DNA of 64,000 nt, from assembly GCA_963841325.1 (NCBI GenBank), contig CAWJBZ010000002.1:1-64000 (forward strand), read 5' to 3'. The notes beneath the pieces were generated by a model. It did not search any database. It was not told the origin of the DNA and saw only the letters and a list, made by a program, of their open reading frames with translations. The stretch's first letter is position 1. Every line of letters begins with the position of its first letter. The position numbers were made by a program, and so were the translations under genes. This stretch comes from CAVPPA01 sp963841325 (GTDB lineage: Bacteria > Patescibacteriota > Saccharimonadia > Saccharimonadales > UBA4665). Shown piece after piece: positions 24,623 to 34,400 of the stretch.

Positions 24623-24667
24623 GTTACCGCACTTTAAGATAAATTTATTGTCTTAAGGTGCGGTAAC
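24623..24667 (+). promoter_or_regulatory. 5' hairpin of cassette G
   Basis: GTTACCGCAC-TTTAAGA pairs with TCTTAA-GGTGCGGTAAC (about 16 bp with one bulge). A TATAAAT box at about 24606 would start the RNA at the hairpin. The ribosome site GGAGG follows 20 nt later, so the message begins with a strong hairpin as in cassettes B and C. Confidence 0.75.
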
Positions 24668-24698
24668 ATCTTACTACAACCACATTGGAGGTACTGGA

Positions 24699-25289
24699 TT
24701 GAACACTCGTCGACGCATCACTATCGGCAGCGCTTTGGCTGTGGCCTTCGTTTTCATTTCGGCCGCTGCTGTCCTGGCGTGGGCCCAACCCGTCGTCACA
24801 CCGCTGTGCGCCCCAAGCGCAACCACGTATATGTTCTCGGTGAAGTTAGGCTCTGAGCCTAACTACATCATGGAATACTCCTGGGGATCCGAGGATGACG
24901 TCAACCCCGCCGGCACATTTACCGCGAAGGAAGGAACGTCCAACACCCCAGCACTGGCACGTGTAACCGGGCAGACGGAAATCTTTGTCTGGTTCAAGTC
25001 AGATTCAACATCAGTCGGACAGGCCACGGCCAATGCAACGCTTTGCATACCGCCGACTCCCACGCCCACGCCGACCCCTACGCCAACAGCAACTCCTACT
25101 CCAACTCCGACCCCAACTCCAACTCCTACCCCGACGACCACCCCAACTCCTGTGCCGGTGCCAACACCGCCAACCGGAGCTGGTCCCGGAACTGGAGTAC
25201 CCATTGGATTGGTGGCGGTACTGCTAATCGCGGCAGGCTTGATCACCACCTTTAGTCTGGTCTATCGGCGTAAGCCAATCGACATCTAA
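24699..25289 (+). CDS. Secreted TP-repeat surface protein with C-terminal anchor (cassette G)
   Basis: 196 aa, TTG start 7 nt after GGAGG. Signal peptide (about 1-30, ITIGSALAVAFVFISAAAVLAWA), a beta-type domain of about 80 residues, a Thr-Pro repeat stalk (about 115-155), then GAGPGTGVPIG, a membrane helix and a basic tail (YRRKPIDI). Organisation is that of a wall-spanning surface protein. GC-rich, unlike the flanking AT-rich DNA. Confidence 0.75.
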   Translation: MNTRRRITIGSALAVAFVFISAAAVLAWAQPVVTPLCAPSATTYMFSVKLGSEPNYIMEYSWGSEDDVNPAGTFTAKEGTSNTPALARVTGQTEIFVWFKSDSTSVGQATANATLCIPPTPTPTPTPTPTATPTPTPTPTPTPTPTTTPTPVPVPTPPTGAGPGTGVPIGLVAVLLIAAGLITTFSLVYRRKPIDI

Positions 25290-25312
25290 GTCCTGACTTC
25301 CGGCTGTCTCCA

Positions 25313-25373
25313 GGGACGTGGTAGTGTCAACACTTGGACATCGATCCTTGTGCCCAGCTGCCACGTCCCTAAC
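25313..25373 (+). terminator. Cassette G 3' hairpin
   Basis: GGGACGTGG-tAG pairs with CTg-CCACGTCCC around a 33-nt loop, starting about 24 nt after the stop codon. No T-run. Same position as the 3' hairpins of the inverted-repeat cassettes, though no flanking inverted repeat was found here. Confidence 0.8.
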
Positions 25374-25375
25374 GG

Positions 25376-25740
25376 AGCAAACATTTTCATCAGGCAAAAA
25401 CGGATTATCTTCCTAATTTATGGTTAATCCATAACTTGGTCGAGGATCATCCAATAGGCTAGTTTTAAGAATAACGTTGAGTCGGTTCATTGAACCTTGT
25501 GCATTATTTGCACACCTCCGTTATCCTCAAACCCGCCGCCTTGCTGCCTAAATCCATATATTGCCAACTTTTAAGTTCAAACAGCTTCATACTTTCAGGC
25601 AAATTAAAGCATTTAACTGTTTGAAATTAAATTAACATCAATAACCATCACAATTGGCTGGTTACTCTTAGTCTCGAGGATATTATATCCTTTAAACAGT
25701 ATTTTAATTATTTAATATCTTTTGACGATTAATTTTTGAT
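25376..25740. other. Gene-free spacer with four inverted repeats
   Basis: Contains TATGG-ttaat-CCATA (about 25421-25435), GTGCA-ttatt-TGCAC (about 25501-25515), TTCAAACAG/CTGTTTGAA (25576-25584 with 25617-25625), and the perfect palindrome AGGATAT-T-ATATCCT (about 25677-25691). On the minus strand a 28-codon frame (from about 25593) and a GGAGG precede a five-codon frame. No convincing gene; a structured RNA or control region is possible. Confidence 0.45.
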
Positions 25741-25762
25741 TTTCTTCGGTTTCGGCATCAAC

Positions 25763-26269
25763 TTAAGCATATACTACCTTTGTACTAACCATAGGCTGGG
25801 CAAATAACTGACGTCTTTCCCGAATGCGGACTAAGGCTTTTTCAAGCGCTTCTTTGCTAAATCTAGCCTCAGTTATCACTTGGGTTAAGGCAAACGGACT
25901 CTCTTTAGGTAGTCTGCGGTCGTGCAGCCAATCATAGACAATATCAGCATTCAGAACTTCAAAAAGGCCTGATTCTGGGTCGATATATCCGCCTTGGGTC
26001 GTACTTATATCTGACGCAACATCTTTAATTACCCGGTCTTTAACGTACAGGTAGGGATAGGCTATATGTGCCGATCTAGCGGTCGCGTCCACTCGCATAT
26101 CAGGACTGATATCATGCCGGCCCCAAACGGTATTGGCCAGATCTAACACCTCAATGGTAACATCTGTAAAACGTAATAGCCGCGATCCCATAGCCGCCTG
26201 GGCAGAATCGCGTATTTCAGTTAGTCCACTACGCCAAGCTTCGGGAGTTGAGAACCCGGAATCACTCAT
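25763..26269 (-). CDS. Hypothetical protein (168 aa)
   Basis: Unrecognised, soluble. Start placed at the ATG at 26269 (MSDSGFSTPEAW) because the longer frame would be read through the promoter itself: TTGACC, 17 nt, TATTAT at 26280-26308. That leaves a leader of about 4 nt. Contains an Arg/Glu-rich C-terminal helix (LEKALVRIRERRQLF). Confidence 0.75.
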   Translation of the reverse strand: MSDSGFSTPEAWRSGLTEIRDSAQAAMGSRLLRFTDVTIEVLDLANTVWGRHDISPDMRVDATARSAHIAYPYLYVKDRVIKDVASDISTTQGGYIDPESGLFEVLNADIVYDWLHDRRLPKESPFALTQVITEARFSKEALEKALVRIRERRQLFAQPMVSTKVVYA

Positions 26270-26279
26270 AATTGCGCTT

Positions 26280-26308
26280 ATAATAGCATATACATTTGCT
26301 AAGGTCAA
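26280..26308 (-). promoter_or_regulatory. Promoter of the gene at 26269 (leaderless)
   Basis: TTGACC at 26303-26308, 17-nt spacer, extended -10 TATGC-TATTAT ending at 26280. The ATG follows 10 nt after the -10 box. Confidence 0.8.
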
Positions 26309-26443
26309 AATGTTGGTCTAGTTTGGCTCTAATCTCTTATTAAGAAGCTGTTTCCGGGTGACTGATGGTTTATGACAATTACTTCAAATCAATTTGAATT
26401 TAGGCATCTTTTTCGACTATTTAGTCGGTTCCGTCGATATTTT

Positions 26444-26878
26444 CTAGACGGTTAATACATCTTTGGTAATCTTACCGACTAGCTTAGTGAATTGGGCCGC
26501 TTCTAGATCAGTTAGTTTACTTAAAATATGGCCATCCGGCCCGCATAACTCCCGCAACAGGTCAGCCCTCACAGCCATCCCTTCATGCCTGATTTCAACC
26601 ATTTTTAAGCGACGATCGTCAGGGTTACCGAAACGGGCAACTAAACCTTTTTGCTCCAAACCGTCAATAATACCGGTGATATTGGATGGATCACAATTAA
26701 ACAGCTTACCTAAACTATTCATCGGGCGGGGCTTATCCAGCAGGCAAAGAGTAATCGCTTGCATACCAGTCAATTGGTGTTCGGTGGCCATTTCAAAGAC
26801 CTGATGTTTGGAAAGCATGAGGAACTCAACAAACATTATATAAGATTGTTCTAGGGAGGGAAGGCCAGTTGTTTTCAT
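26444..26878 (-). CDS. MarR-family transcriptional regulator
   Basis: 144 aa. Winged helix with the MarR pattern LLDKPRPMNSLGKLFNCDPS, NITGIIDGLEQKGLV, then the wing RFGNPDDRRLKMVEI. Divergent to a drug-efflux gene with only about 90 bp between, so it almost certainly represses that pump and itself until a toxic ligand binds. Confidence 0.9.
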   Translation of the reverse strand: MKTTGLPSLEQSYIMFVEFLMLSKHQVFEMATEHQLTGMQAITLCLLDKPRPMNSLGKLFNCDPSNITGIIDGLEQKGLVARFGNPDDRRLKMVEIRHEGMAVRADLLRELCGPDGHILSKLTDLEAAQFTKLVGKITKDVLTV

Positions 26879-26883
26879 TTATA

Positions 26884-26913
26884 TTGACAATCTCAACTAT
26901 TGACTATTACAAT
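26884..26913 (+). promoter_or_regulatory. Efflux-gene promoter with MarR-type operator
   Basis: TTGACA, 18 nt, TACAAT. The box ATTGACnAT occurs twice in tandem (26883 and 26900) and the palindrome CAATTAATTG follows at 26910-26919; these are the likely MarR contacts. Confidence 0.65.
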
Positions 26914-26971
26914 TAATTGGTACTTTCATTTTAGAATTATTAATCATCTTTTTCAAGTACGGAGGGTATCA

Positions 26972-28453
26972 ATGGCAACAGCTGCTGTTAGTGTTAAACG
27001 TCCCAATCATTGGTTAATCTTAATCTTACTGGCCTTGGCTCAGTTTATGGTAGTGCTGGATATTTCGATCGTTAATGTCGCTCTGCCATCTATCCAGCGA
27101 GCTTTTTCTTTAAGTAATGCTAACCTGCAATGGATTGTGACCGCTTATACCTTGGCTTTTGGCGGCTTTTTACTACTTGGTGGCCGTAATGCTGACTACT
27201 TCGGGAGGCGATTAACCTTTCTGGGCGGAATAACTGTCTTTTCGCTGGCTTCACTGGGTACCGGGCTAAGTCAATCCGGTACGATGATTATTGCATTCCG
27301 GGCCATTCAGGGACTGGCTGCAGCCTATATGTCACCGGCCGCATTATCAATCGTGCTGGTGACCTATAGGGAAGGCCAGGAGCGCAATATCGCCTTAAGC
27401 GTCTGGGGGGCAGTGGCTTCCGGTGGAGCAGCGGTAGGTGTCTTGCTAGGAGGAATTGTTACCCAATACCTTAACTGGCGTTGGAATTTCTTTATCAATA
27501 TACCGGTGGGTATTTTTATTATCTTGGCATCGCTTAAGTATTTGGACCACCATAAGACTGAAGCTGAGCAAAAAAGTTTGGATCTGCCCGGGGCGATATC
27601 AGCTACCGGCGGGCTAATGACCTTAGTCTACGCTTTAACCGAGGAACCAAGCTATGGTTGGGGTAATCCCCGGATATTATTATCGCTAGTTATCAGCTTG
27701 GTGTTACTGACTTTCTTCGTAATCAACGAAAGACGGGCCCGGATTCCGATCATGCCGCTGCATATTTTCCGGGTCCGGAATGTTTCCGGAGCCGATGGTT
27801 TGATGCTATTTATTGCGGCCGGGTTATTTTCGGTCTTTTTCTTTACCACCCTCTATCTACAAAATATCTTGCATTATTCACCAGTTAAAACCGGCTTGGA
27901 TTTTCTGATCCTACCAATTGTTATTGCCTTAGTGGCCACCAACGTCCCAAGATTAATCAAATTGATCGGGCATAAACCAATTTTAGTCATCGCTCCCTTA
28001 TTTGTCAGCGCTGGGTTATTTTGGACTTCACATATCCCCGTCCATGGCAGTTACTGGGGTAACGTTGCTCCAGGACTGATTATTATGGGGCTGGGGATGG
28101 GTGCCTTGTTTGTAAGTGTAACCATTGCCGCCACTTCCGGCGTTTCTCATCATGAGGCCGGTTTGGCATCGGGACTACTGAATACTGCCCAACAAGTCGG
28201 TGGGGCTATCGGGTTAGCGGTATTAACTGGGGTAGTAGCCAGTACCACCACCCACTATTTACAAACCCACTTTAATTCTCACCCCAATTCAGCTCAATTA
28301 GCCATTGCCACCGTGCATGGTTTTCAGCATGGCTACTTAGTAGCCAGTGGTTTCGGGTTAATTGCCTCACTGCTGGCCATTTTTGTAATCCGTATTCAAA
28401 AAGCTAAGACCGATCCGAGTCACGCCGATAGCGTCGAGGTGACCGCCCCCTAA
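26972..28453 (+). CDS. MFS drug-efflux transporter, DHA2 (EmrB/QacA) family
   Basis: 493 aa from the ATG at 26972, chosen for CGGAGGG just upstream. Fourteen membrane helices expected. Recognisable motifs: LDISIVNVALPSI (helix 1), WIVTAYTLAFGGFLLLGG with RNADYFGRR (motif A), and the helix 5 antiporter region with WRWNFFINIPVG. Proton-driven export of toxic hydrophobic compounds. Overlaps the convergent gene by 4 bp. Confidence 0.9.
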   Translation: MATAAVSVKRPNHWLILILLALAQFMVVLDISIVNVALPSIQRAFSLSNANLQWIVTAYTLAFGGFLLLGGRNADYFGRRLTFLGGITVFSLASLGTGLSQSGTMIIAFRAIQGLAAAYMSPAALSIVLVTYREGQERNIALSVWGAVASGGAAVGVLLGGIVTQYLNWRWNFFINIPVGIFIILASLKYLDHHKTEAEQKSLDLPGAISATGGLMTLVYALTEEPSYGWGNPRILLSLVISLVLLTFFVINERRARIPIMPLHIFRVRNVSGADGLMLFIAAGLFSVFFFTTLYLQNILHYSPVKTGLDFLILPIVIALVATNVPRLIKLIGHKPILVIAPLFVSAGLFWTSHIPVHGSYWGNVAPGLIIMGLGMGALFVSVTIAATSGVSHHEAGLASGLLNTAQQVGGAIGLAVLTGVVASTTTHYLQTHFNSHPNSAQLAIATVHGFQHGYLVASGFGLIASLLAIFVIRIQKAKTDPSHADSVEVTAP

Positions 28454-29067
28454 TTAGTTAGGGTTTGCGGTTCCAGCTCACCCAGCCCCCGGATCAATAG
28501 AAAGGCAAAAGCCAATTGGAAAACCACTTGAGTCTGTAACAGCATACCTTGGGCCCGCGGCAGATAATAGAGCGAGGCTAGACCGGCTAAAATCTCAATC
28601 AATAGCAGACTGATATTCATCCAATTGGCGGCCAGCCATTTAGCTACCATAAACAGCGACAGGATTATCTGCAGACTGAATAAACCGATACCGAAAAAGA
28701 CGTGGATATTATACAGCCGGTTATATGGCGTTAACAGTAGGCCGATTATCTGAACGGCCATAATCCTTAGTAGCCAGGCCAGAATCCGTTGACGCCAAAC
28801 TTGTTCTAACTGAATTAGCGAGGCTTTCCAGATACAAAAAGCATAAAGCATATAGGCGGCCGTATAGGGCACTAACGTCGACAGGAATACCCCGAAATAA
28901 CTTAAGCCGTAATCAACACTTAAACTATCGGGGCGAATCAACACACAGAGCACCATTAAGGTCGTAGCTGAAATTAACCCGAAGGTAATATACTGCGACG
29001 GACGTTGAATATCTGAGTAAACATTAACTACAGTCTGTCGTGAAACCAGCGGATACCTCCAAGCCAT
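28450..29067 (-). CDS. Multi-pass membrane protein of unknown function
   Basis: 205 aa with about six membrane helices (around residues 27-45, 53-73, 90-110, 120-140, 146-162 and 175-195). No family recognised. ATG start with AGGTAT-like weak ribosome site. Convergent with and overlapping the efflux gene. Confidence 0.7.
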   Translation of the reverse strand: MAWRYPLVSRQTVVNVYSDIQRPSQYITFGLISATTLMVLCVLIRPDSLSVDYGLSYFGVFLSTLVPYTAAYMLYAFCIWKASLIQLEQVWRQRILAWLLRIMAVQIIGLLLTPYNRLYNIHVFFGIGLFSLQIILSLFMVAKWLAANWMNISLLLIEILAGLASLYYLPRAQGMLLQTQVVFQLAFAFLLIRGLGELEPQTLTN

Positions 29068-29143
29068 AACTTTATTATAACCAGAATTAGTAAATTATCG
29101 ACTACTGAACAAATTATTTAAGCCAGTTTTGCTGATTATTTTA

Positions 29144-29980
29144 TTACGATTTAGAGGTGCTGGCTTTATAGATTCTAATGGCCAAGTCCGCCACCATTTG
29201 TATTAATTCTTCTGGGGTTTTCTCAGTAGCCCGAGCTTCTTCGGTCAGTCGGTCAATTTTACCCGATAGATGTTCAGCACTAATAGCGTCAGTTAATTCG
29301 GTTATAGCCAGCTTTCCTAATTGAATCCTGGCTTGATCAAACCGCACACGAAATTCTTCTGGTAGTTCGATCGGAAAACCAATTCGAAAACAATTTTGAT
29401 AAAACCCGAGTAATCCCTTAGTCCGGTCGTCAGATTGACTAGCGAACCATTCCCTAACAAAATCAGTACCGACTATAACTTGAGTGATCATATGGGGTGA
29501 CTGTTCGGGCATGGTGTTTGGTACTGGTTGATTGATAAATAATGATTTGATACTAGAGCGGAAAACCCAGAGCGGATTATGGTTGTAAGTACGTTCTTGG
29601 CTTTCAAATTTGGTAGTGACAGTTTTAGCTACCGGCACCAATAGTTTATCGGTAGGGCCTGGAGTGTCTGGCTGGTCAAATGAGTAATTCAACTGCGGTT
29701 CTGGCGTTAATGCGGCAAAGTCCTGGTAATCCAACCTCAACGGTTCATCGGGTATGTTACGATAAACGTTTTCGATAATTAATTCGCCACCATGAGCGCC
29801 AATAGTTCCATTTAATTCCAAGCATTTACGGCGCAGACCGTCGATGTCGGCTCGCTGTTCAATTGGCGTGCTGCCAATCAGAAAATCTTCCAATCGATCA
29901 CCGGTTGTGTCGCTCCCATTTCTTAACCGTTTCTGTTCCTCGGTTAATTGTTCAATACTGCGATGTTGTGTCTCTGGCAT
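29144..29980 (-). CDS. Hypothetical protein (278 aa)
   Basis: Soluble, charged N-terminus (EQLTEEQKRLRNGSD), helical C-terminus (LSGKIDRLTEEARATEKTPE). No family recognised. GAGGTGAT lies upstream of the ATG. Resembles in style the other AT-rich orphans of the window (6499, 12270, 16322). Confidence 0.7.
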   Translation of the reverse strand: MPETQHRSIEQLTEEQKRLRNGSDTTGDRLEDFLIGSTPIEQRADIDGLRRKCLELNGTIGAHGGELIIENVYRNIPDEPLRLDYQDFAALTPEPQLNYSFDQPDTPGPTDKLLVPVAKTVTTKFESQERTYNHNPLWVFRSSIKSLFINQPVPNTMPEQSPHMITQVIVGTDFVREWFASQSDDRTKGLLGFYQNCFRIGFPIELPEEFRVRFDQARIQLGKLAITELTDAISAEHLSGKIDRLTEEARATEKTPEELIQMVADLAIRIYKASTSKS

Positions 29981-30070
29981 ATCACCTCTATTCTCCTTCT
30001 AGAATAATTAGTTACGAGATGTATTGCAAGAATAAGCAATTTGCTTAAACTTTTTGGTAGTCGCTGCCGA

Positions 30071-30373
30071 TCAATGATCGTACTTTTTTTCGAGTTGTTT
30101 AACTAAAACCTTAATTCTTTCGACCACCTTGGGGATATCACTGTTGGCAGTAATACTGTTGATATGATAGGGTAGAGCATCTAGATCTGCAGCTAAGTTA
30201 AATACTTCAGCAATTGTCTGATTGTGGTAATACCACTCTTCAAAATGATCATTATCAACTAGTTGACTGATGATAAAATCGGCGATTTCAGCTGAATTCT
30301 GGTTGTCGGGATCGGCTAAGTTACGGCTCCAGGTTTTGACTAATTCATTAATCGTATCGGGCTGATTTTTCAT
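30071..30373 (-). CDS. Small acidic hypothetical protein (100 aa)
   Basis: Mostly helical, acidic N-terminus, Lys-rich end (VVERIKVLVKQLEKKYDH). No family recognised. Short stand-alone gene. Confidence 0.65.
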   Translation of the reverse strand: MKNQPDTINELVKTWSRNLADPDNQNSAEIADFIISQLVDNDHFEEWYYHNQTIAEVFNLAADLDALPYHINSITANSDIPKVVERIKVLVKQLEKKYDH

Positions 30374-30504
30374 AAAGATATTATAGTCGTTTAGGCTTGT
30401 TAATGCTTATAGTAAGAAGTTAATAGTTAGCGGTTTAGCTATTTAATGATTGTTAGCTGAAGTTTAATTGAAGATAGCTAATAAATAAATCGGTTATCCT
30501 AAAA

Positions 30505-30837
30505 CTACCATTTGGCGCCATAAATTAAACCGCCAACGATCACTCCGGTTTGCATTATCATAAACAAGCCCTGATATAAGATTATTATTTTATCTCTATG
30601 AATATAGCCGTAGCAGAGCCAGATAACGGTTAATATCTCATAACCAAACCAGGTCGATAATGACACACCAGCGGCGGTATGTTGAGCAAAAATAGTGACC
30701 ACTTGCGGAACGGTTATCAGCGGTTCTAAAATCGCTACTACATAAGTTGCCCGGTCAATCAGCCGAGCATGCCGAGATTTTTTTATTATCAAAGTACGGT
30801 GTTTATTAATTAGTTTATGACGATGGTAACGTGACAT
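30505..30837 (-). CDS. SemiSWEET / PQ-loop sugar transporter-like protein
   Basis: 110 aa. A basic N-terminal tail of about 28 residues, then three helices with the PQ signature (EPLITVPQVVTIF), AAGVSLSTWFGYEILTVIW and a third helix (FMIMQTGVIVGGLIYGA). Size and motif fit SemiSWEET proteins, which dimerise to carry sugars across the membrane. In a reduced genome it may import host or medium sugar. Confidence 0.8.
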   Translation of the reverse strand: MSRYHRHKLINKHRTLIIKKSRHARLIDRATYVVAILEPLITVPQVVTIFAQHTAAGVSLSTWFGYEILTVIWLCYGYIHRDKIIILYQGLFMIMQTGVIVGGLIYGAKW

Positions 30838-30977
30838 ATTTATAAAGGATTATTGTTAAATTTATTATATGCTTACTACTAATGTTTATCACTCCGTTTG
30901 GGTCATATTATTATTCAGTAGCTTAGGATAATACTAACGCTTGCATAAACTAATAAGTTATGGCAGACTAGCCGTTG

Positions 30978-31352
30978 ATGAGTAATTTTTCGGTAGAGCA
31001 CTGTTCAACATGTCCTGTTGCTAGCTACATTAATAATGCTTTTCCTAGAAACGAAGTCTTTCCGGAAAAAGACGAGAGAGAAGCGGCCTGGCGAGTGGCT
31101 GTTGGTTTATCGCAGTTATTTACCGTTGCTCTTAAAGATTCTGACGGGCTTACCAATGATCGCGTAGACTATTTCCGCGACCGTCAACTAGATTTTTGGC
31201 TAACTACGGACCGTTCTCGCCGGATATTTAGAGTAGCCTTATACCACCCAGAAATAGCGGATCCAGTAAGAGTCTGCGCCAAAAGACTATTAGACGAATG
31301 CGTAGCTTACGCGGCTGAAGAAGGACTAAAATTCCAGCCGCAATTAGAATAA
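30978..31352 (+). CDS. Hypothetical protein with N-terminal CxxC (124 aa)
   Basis: Starts MSNFSVEHCSTCPVAS; two cysteines at positions 9 and 12 plus one near the C-terminus could bind metal or be redox-active. Otherwise soluble, charged, no family recognised. An ATG at 30978 is preferred over the TTG one codon upstream. Confidence 0.65.
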   Translation: MSNFSVEHCSTCPVASYINNAFPRNEVFPEKDEREAAWRVAVGLSQLFTVALKDSDGLTNDRVDYFRDRQLDFWLTTDRSRRIFRVALYHPEIADPVRVCAKRLLDECVAYAAEEGLKFQPQLE

Positions 31353-31454
31353 GAATAAAGAATTTACCAGATAACCATTACAAAAGTTATGTGGTACGTT
31401 ATCATAATTAGCTAAATATAATTATTAGAAAAATGTGAACAATAAGTGGTCTTG

Positions 31455-34400
31455 TTATGAACCGAAGTTAGTTGATATACCGCCCGCTTGCATCAATTTG
31501 ATTGATGCTTGATAAGCTTGGTTAACTGCTGCCGTACCCTGGGAATCATAGTAAGTTTCTGCCGGACGTTCAGCGTAATATGCGGTTTGCTCCGCTGCTT
31601 GCTCTGGATTTGTGGTCCATAGACTGGGGCTAACTTTACTAATTCCATCCTCGTAATCTGATGTCATAAATTGAGCTGCATAATTGGGATTTTCAGCTTC
31701 AGCGACTGTAATACCTGGGTGATAAGGTAGATCCAATTGGAACGGCCCAGCACTATTACCATGATCACCCACATCAGCATCCTGCCATCTGCTTTCAAAC
31801 CATGACCCCATAAGCTTCGCTAAAATTTCACGATTATTACCTTTTGAGGTACTAACAATAGCGTCAAATAGAGGCTTAACGTTTGCTGGAATAGATGATT
31901 CACTTGGAGCGGGTGTAGCGGTTGCAGCAGCTGGAGTTGGGGTGGCAGTAGGAGCTGGAGTTGGGGCTGGAGTAGCGGTTGGGGTGGGAGTTGCGACAGG
32001 AGTAGGTTTTGGAGTTGCGGTTGGAGCTGGAGTAGCAATTGGAGTTAGGGTTGTATTGGTTATTTCAGCGTTACCGTTTGTAGTTTCAGTAGGAGCAGTA
32101 GTTGAAGGTGTGGGGGTTGGGGTAGTTATGGCAGTTGGTGCTGGAGTGGCAGTTGGTGTGGCAGTACTAGTTGTTTGTTGTGACGGTGCCCATAGTCCAC
32201 TTAAACCATCCATGCCTTTAACGTAATCAACTAAGCCATTAGCGAGTATATGACCATTGGAATCTTGATAAAATTGCGCTCTGGGATCCAACTGATCACC
32301 ACTCCAGGCATATGTTTGAACAGCCCATTTGATGTCATTATTATCAAAGAGGTATTTGATTACTTTATAGCTGCCATAAGCACCAGCCTGATAATTAGTT
32401 CCGAGAGCTGCCTGTGCACCCTGAATATATTCTGCAATAGTAGGTAATTGACTAGCTGTAGGGTTAAAATCTGCAGCAAAATAGAACGGTGTTCCGGTCG
32501 TCACACCAAGTTTTTGAGCTTCCGTTAATGCTTCTTGTCCGGCTTTTACGCCAGCATCATATCCACCTAAGGCATCCTGTGCCCCATTTTCCCAATATAA
32601 ACCAATATAAAGACCGTCATTACGATCTTGATTTGCTTCACTAGAAGTAATTACTTTATTACCATCAGCGGCTGGTGCAAGATACCGAAAAACAAATTTA
32701 TCTCCTGCACTAATCATGGCTTGATCAGGAGGGCACTTATCTGAGCAGTCAAGACCTGATTCTACGTTACTACTTGATGTAGAACTGGGGGTTGTTGGAC
32801 TTGCTTGTTCCATGCTGCCATTAGTAATACTGGTTGGTGTTGCAGATGGAGTAGGAGTAAGTGACGTAATTGTGGGAGCCGGTGGTAAAGATTGTTCAGT
32901 GTTACCATTAGTTGAAGAACTAGATGGAGTTGAAGATGGAGTTGGTGAGATAGATTGATTTGCAATGGTTGGTGATTCACCGATCTCGATAATTTCTGTA
33001 CTTAGACAATTACCAACATTTGTAATAACTACTCTGTCAGCACCAATACCATCCACACTTTGAACAGTACCAACCATAAATTCATGAGTAATTGGGTCCT
33101 GATACAGTATAATGTTGCCACTTTGGACGGTAGCATTCTCTCCGCCTGCCCAATAATTAAGGCCTTTTTCCTGAAAACTAGTTATAAATGTTTGGGTAGC
33201 CGCTTCTTGTTGAGAAATGGGACTTTGTTCAGTAGATTGACTGGGTGGAGTAGTAGGAGTTTGTTCAGTAGTGGGTTGACTGGGTTGGGCAGCTGGTATA
33301 GGAACAACCGGAGCTTCAAGTGTTTGTCCCGGCATTAAATGTCGATCACCACCATCTTTTGTAAGTAGAGCTTTGTTGTCGCTTTGATTTTCAATTTCTT
33401 GTACTACTGGCCAAACAGCTTGACCCGTAGCGGCTGAATACTGTTCAGCAATGCCATAAATTGTATCACCGGACTTAAGAATTACTGGTTGAAAGGTTAG
33501 AATTGGTTCAGTAGATTGACTGGGTGGAGTAGTAGGAGTTTGTTCAGTAGTGGGTTGACTGGGTTGGGCAGCTGGTATAGGAACAACCGGAGCTTCAAGT
33601 GTTTGTCCCGGCATTAAATGTCGATCACCACCATCTTTTGTAAGTAGAGCTTTGTTGTCGCTTTGATTTTCAATTTCTTGTACTACTGGCCAAACAGCTT
33701 GACCCGTAGCGGCTGAATACTGTTCAGCAATGCCATAAATTGTATCACCGGACTTAAGAATTACTGGTTGAAAGGTTAGAATTGGTTCAGTAGATTGACT
33801 GGGTGGAGTAGTAGGAGTTGACACGGTGGCAGGTTGTTCTGGGGACGAAGTTTTCGAACTATTAGAACCACCCGTAGATAAAGTCGAAAATTCCGGTTTA
33901 GCTTGTGGGCTGCTAATATGTCCTGGGTTATCACTTGCCGCCACCGGTAGTGAAGAACTTAATAAACTACCGAAACTGGTACTAGCCAAAGCCGCAATAG
34001 CTATTGCTTTTTTTGGTGGTAAATGTGATCCACGGTTATTATTTGATACGGCAGCCCTAGAAGAATGTTCAATCGGTAATACTTGCTTTACCGTGTCGGT
34101 TATAGGTATAGCTTCGGCTTGTTGTGGAGTGTAGGCTGATTGATGAAGTGTGCCATACCCCTTTATGGACGGATGATTGGGTGGGATAAGACATGGTCTT
34201 CCGTCAGGATCAACAATTTTTAAGCTAGTTAATGAACCAGAATTGTCATGATACAGATTAGCTACTATTCCGATTTGGAAATTAACACTAGGCTCACCCG
34301 AGCTTGCATCTTTACTACGCCACTGAAGTAAAACTAATTTTGCGCCGTCTAGTTCATTATTATCTAGATTTTTTGAATAGTCGCGACCTTCACCTATAAA

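Noticed and set aside
24863..25249. Minus-strand Gly/Val-rich frame
   Set aside because: Antisense of the TP-repeat stalk in cassette G.
26270..26308. Upstream start of the gene at 25763
   Set aside because: The extra 13 codons would be read from the promoter -35 and -10 boxes.
31942..32226. Plus-strand Gly/Val-rich frame
   Set aside because: Antisense of the TP-repeat linker of the wall protein.
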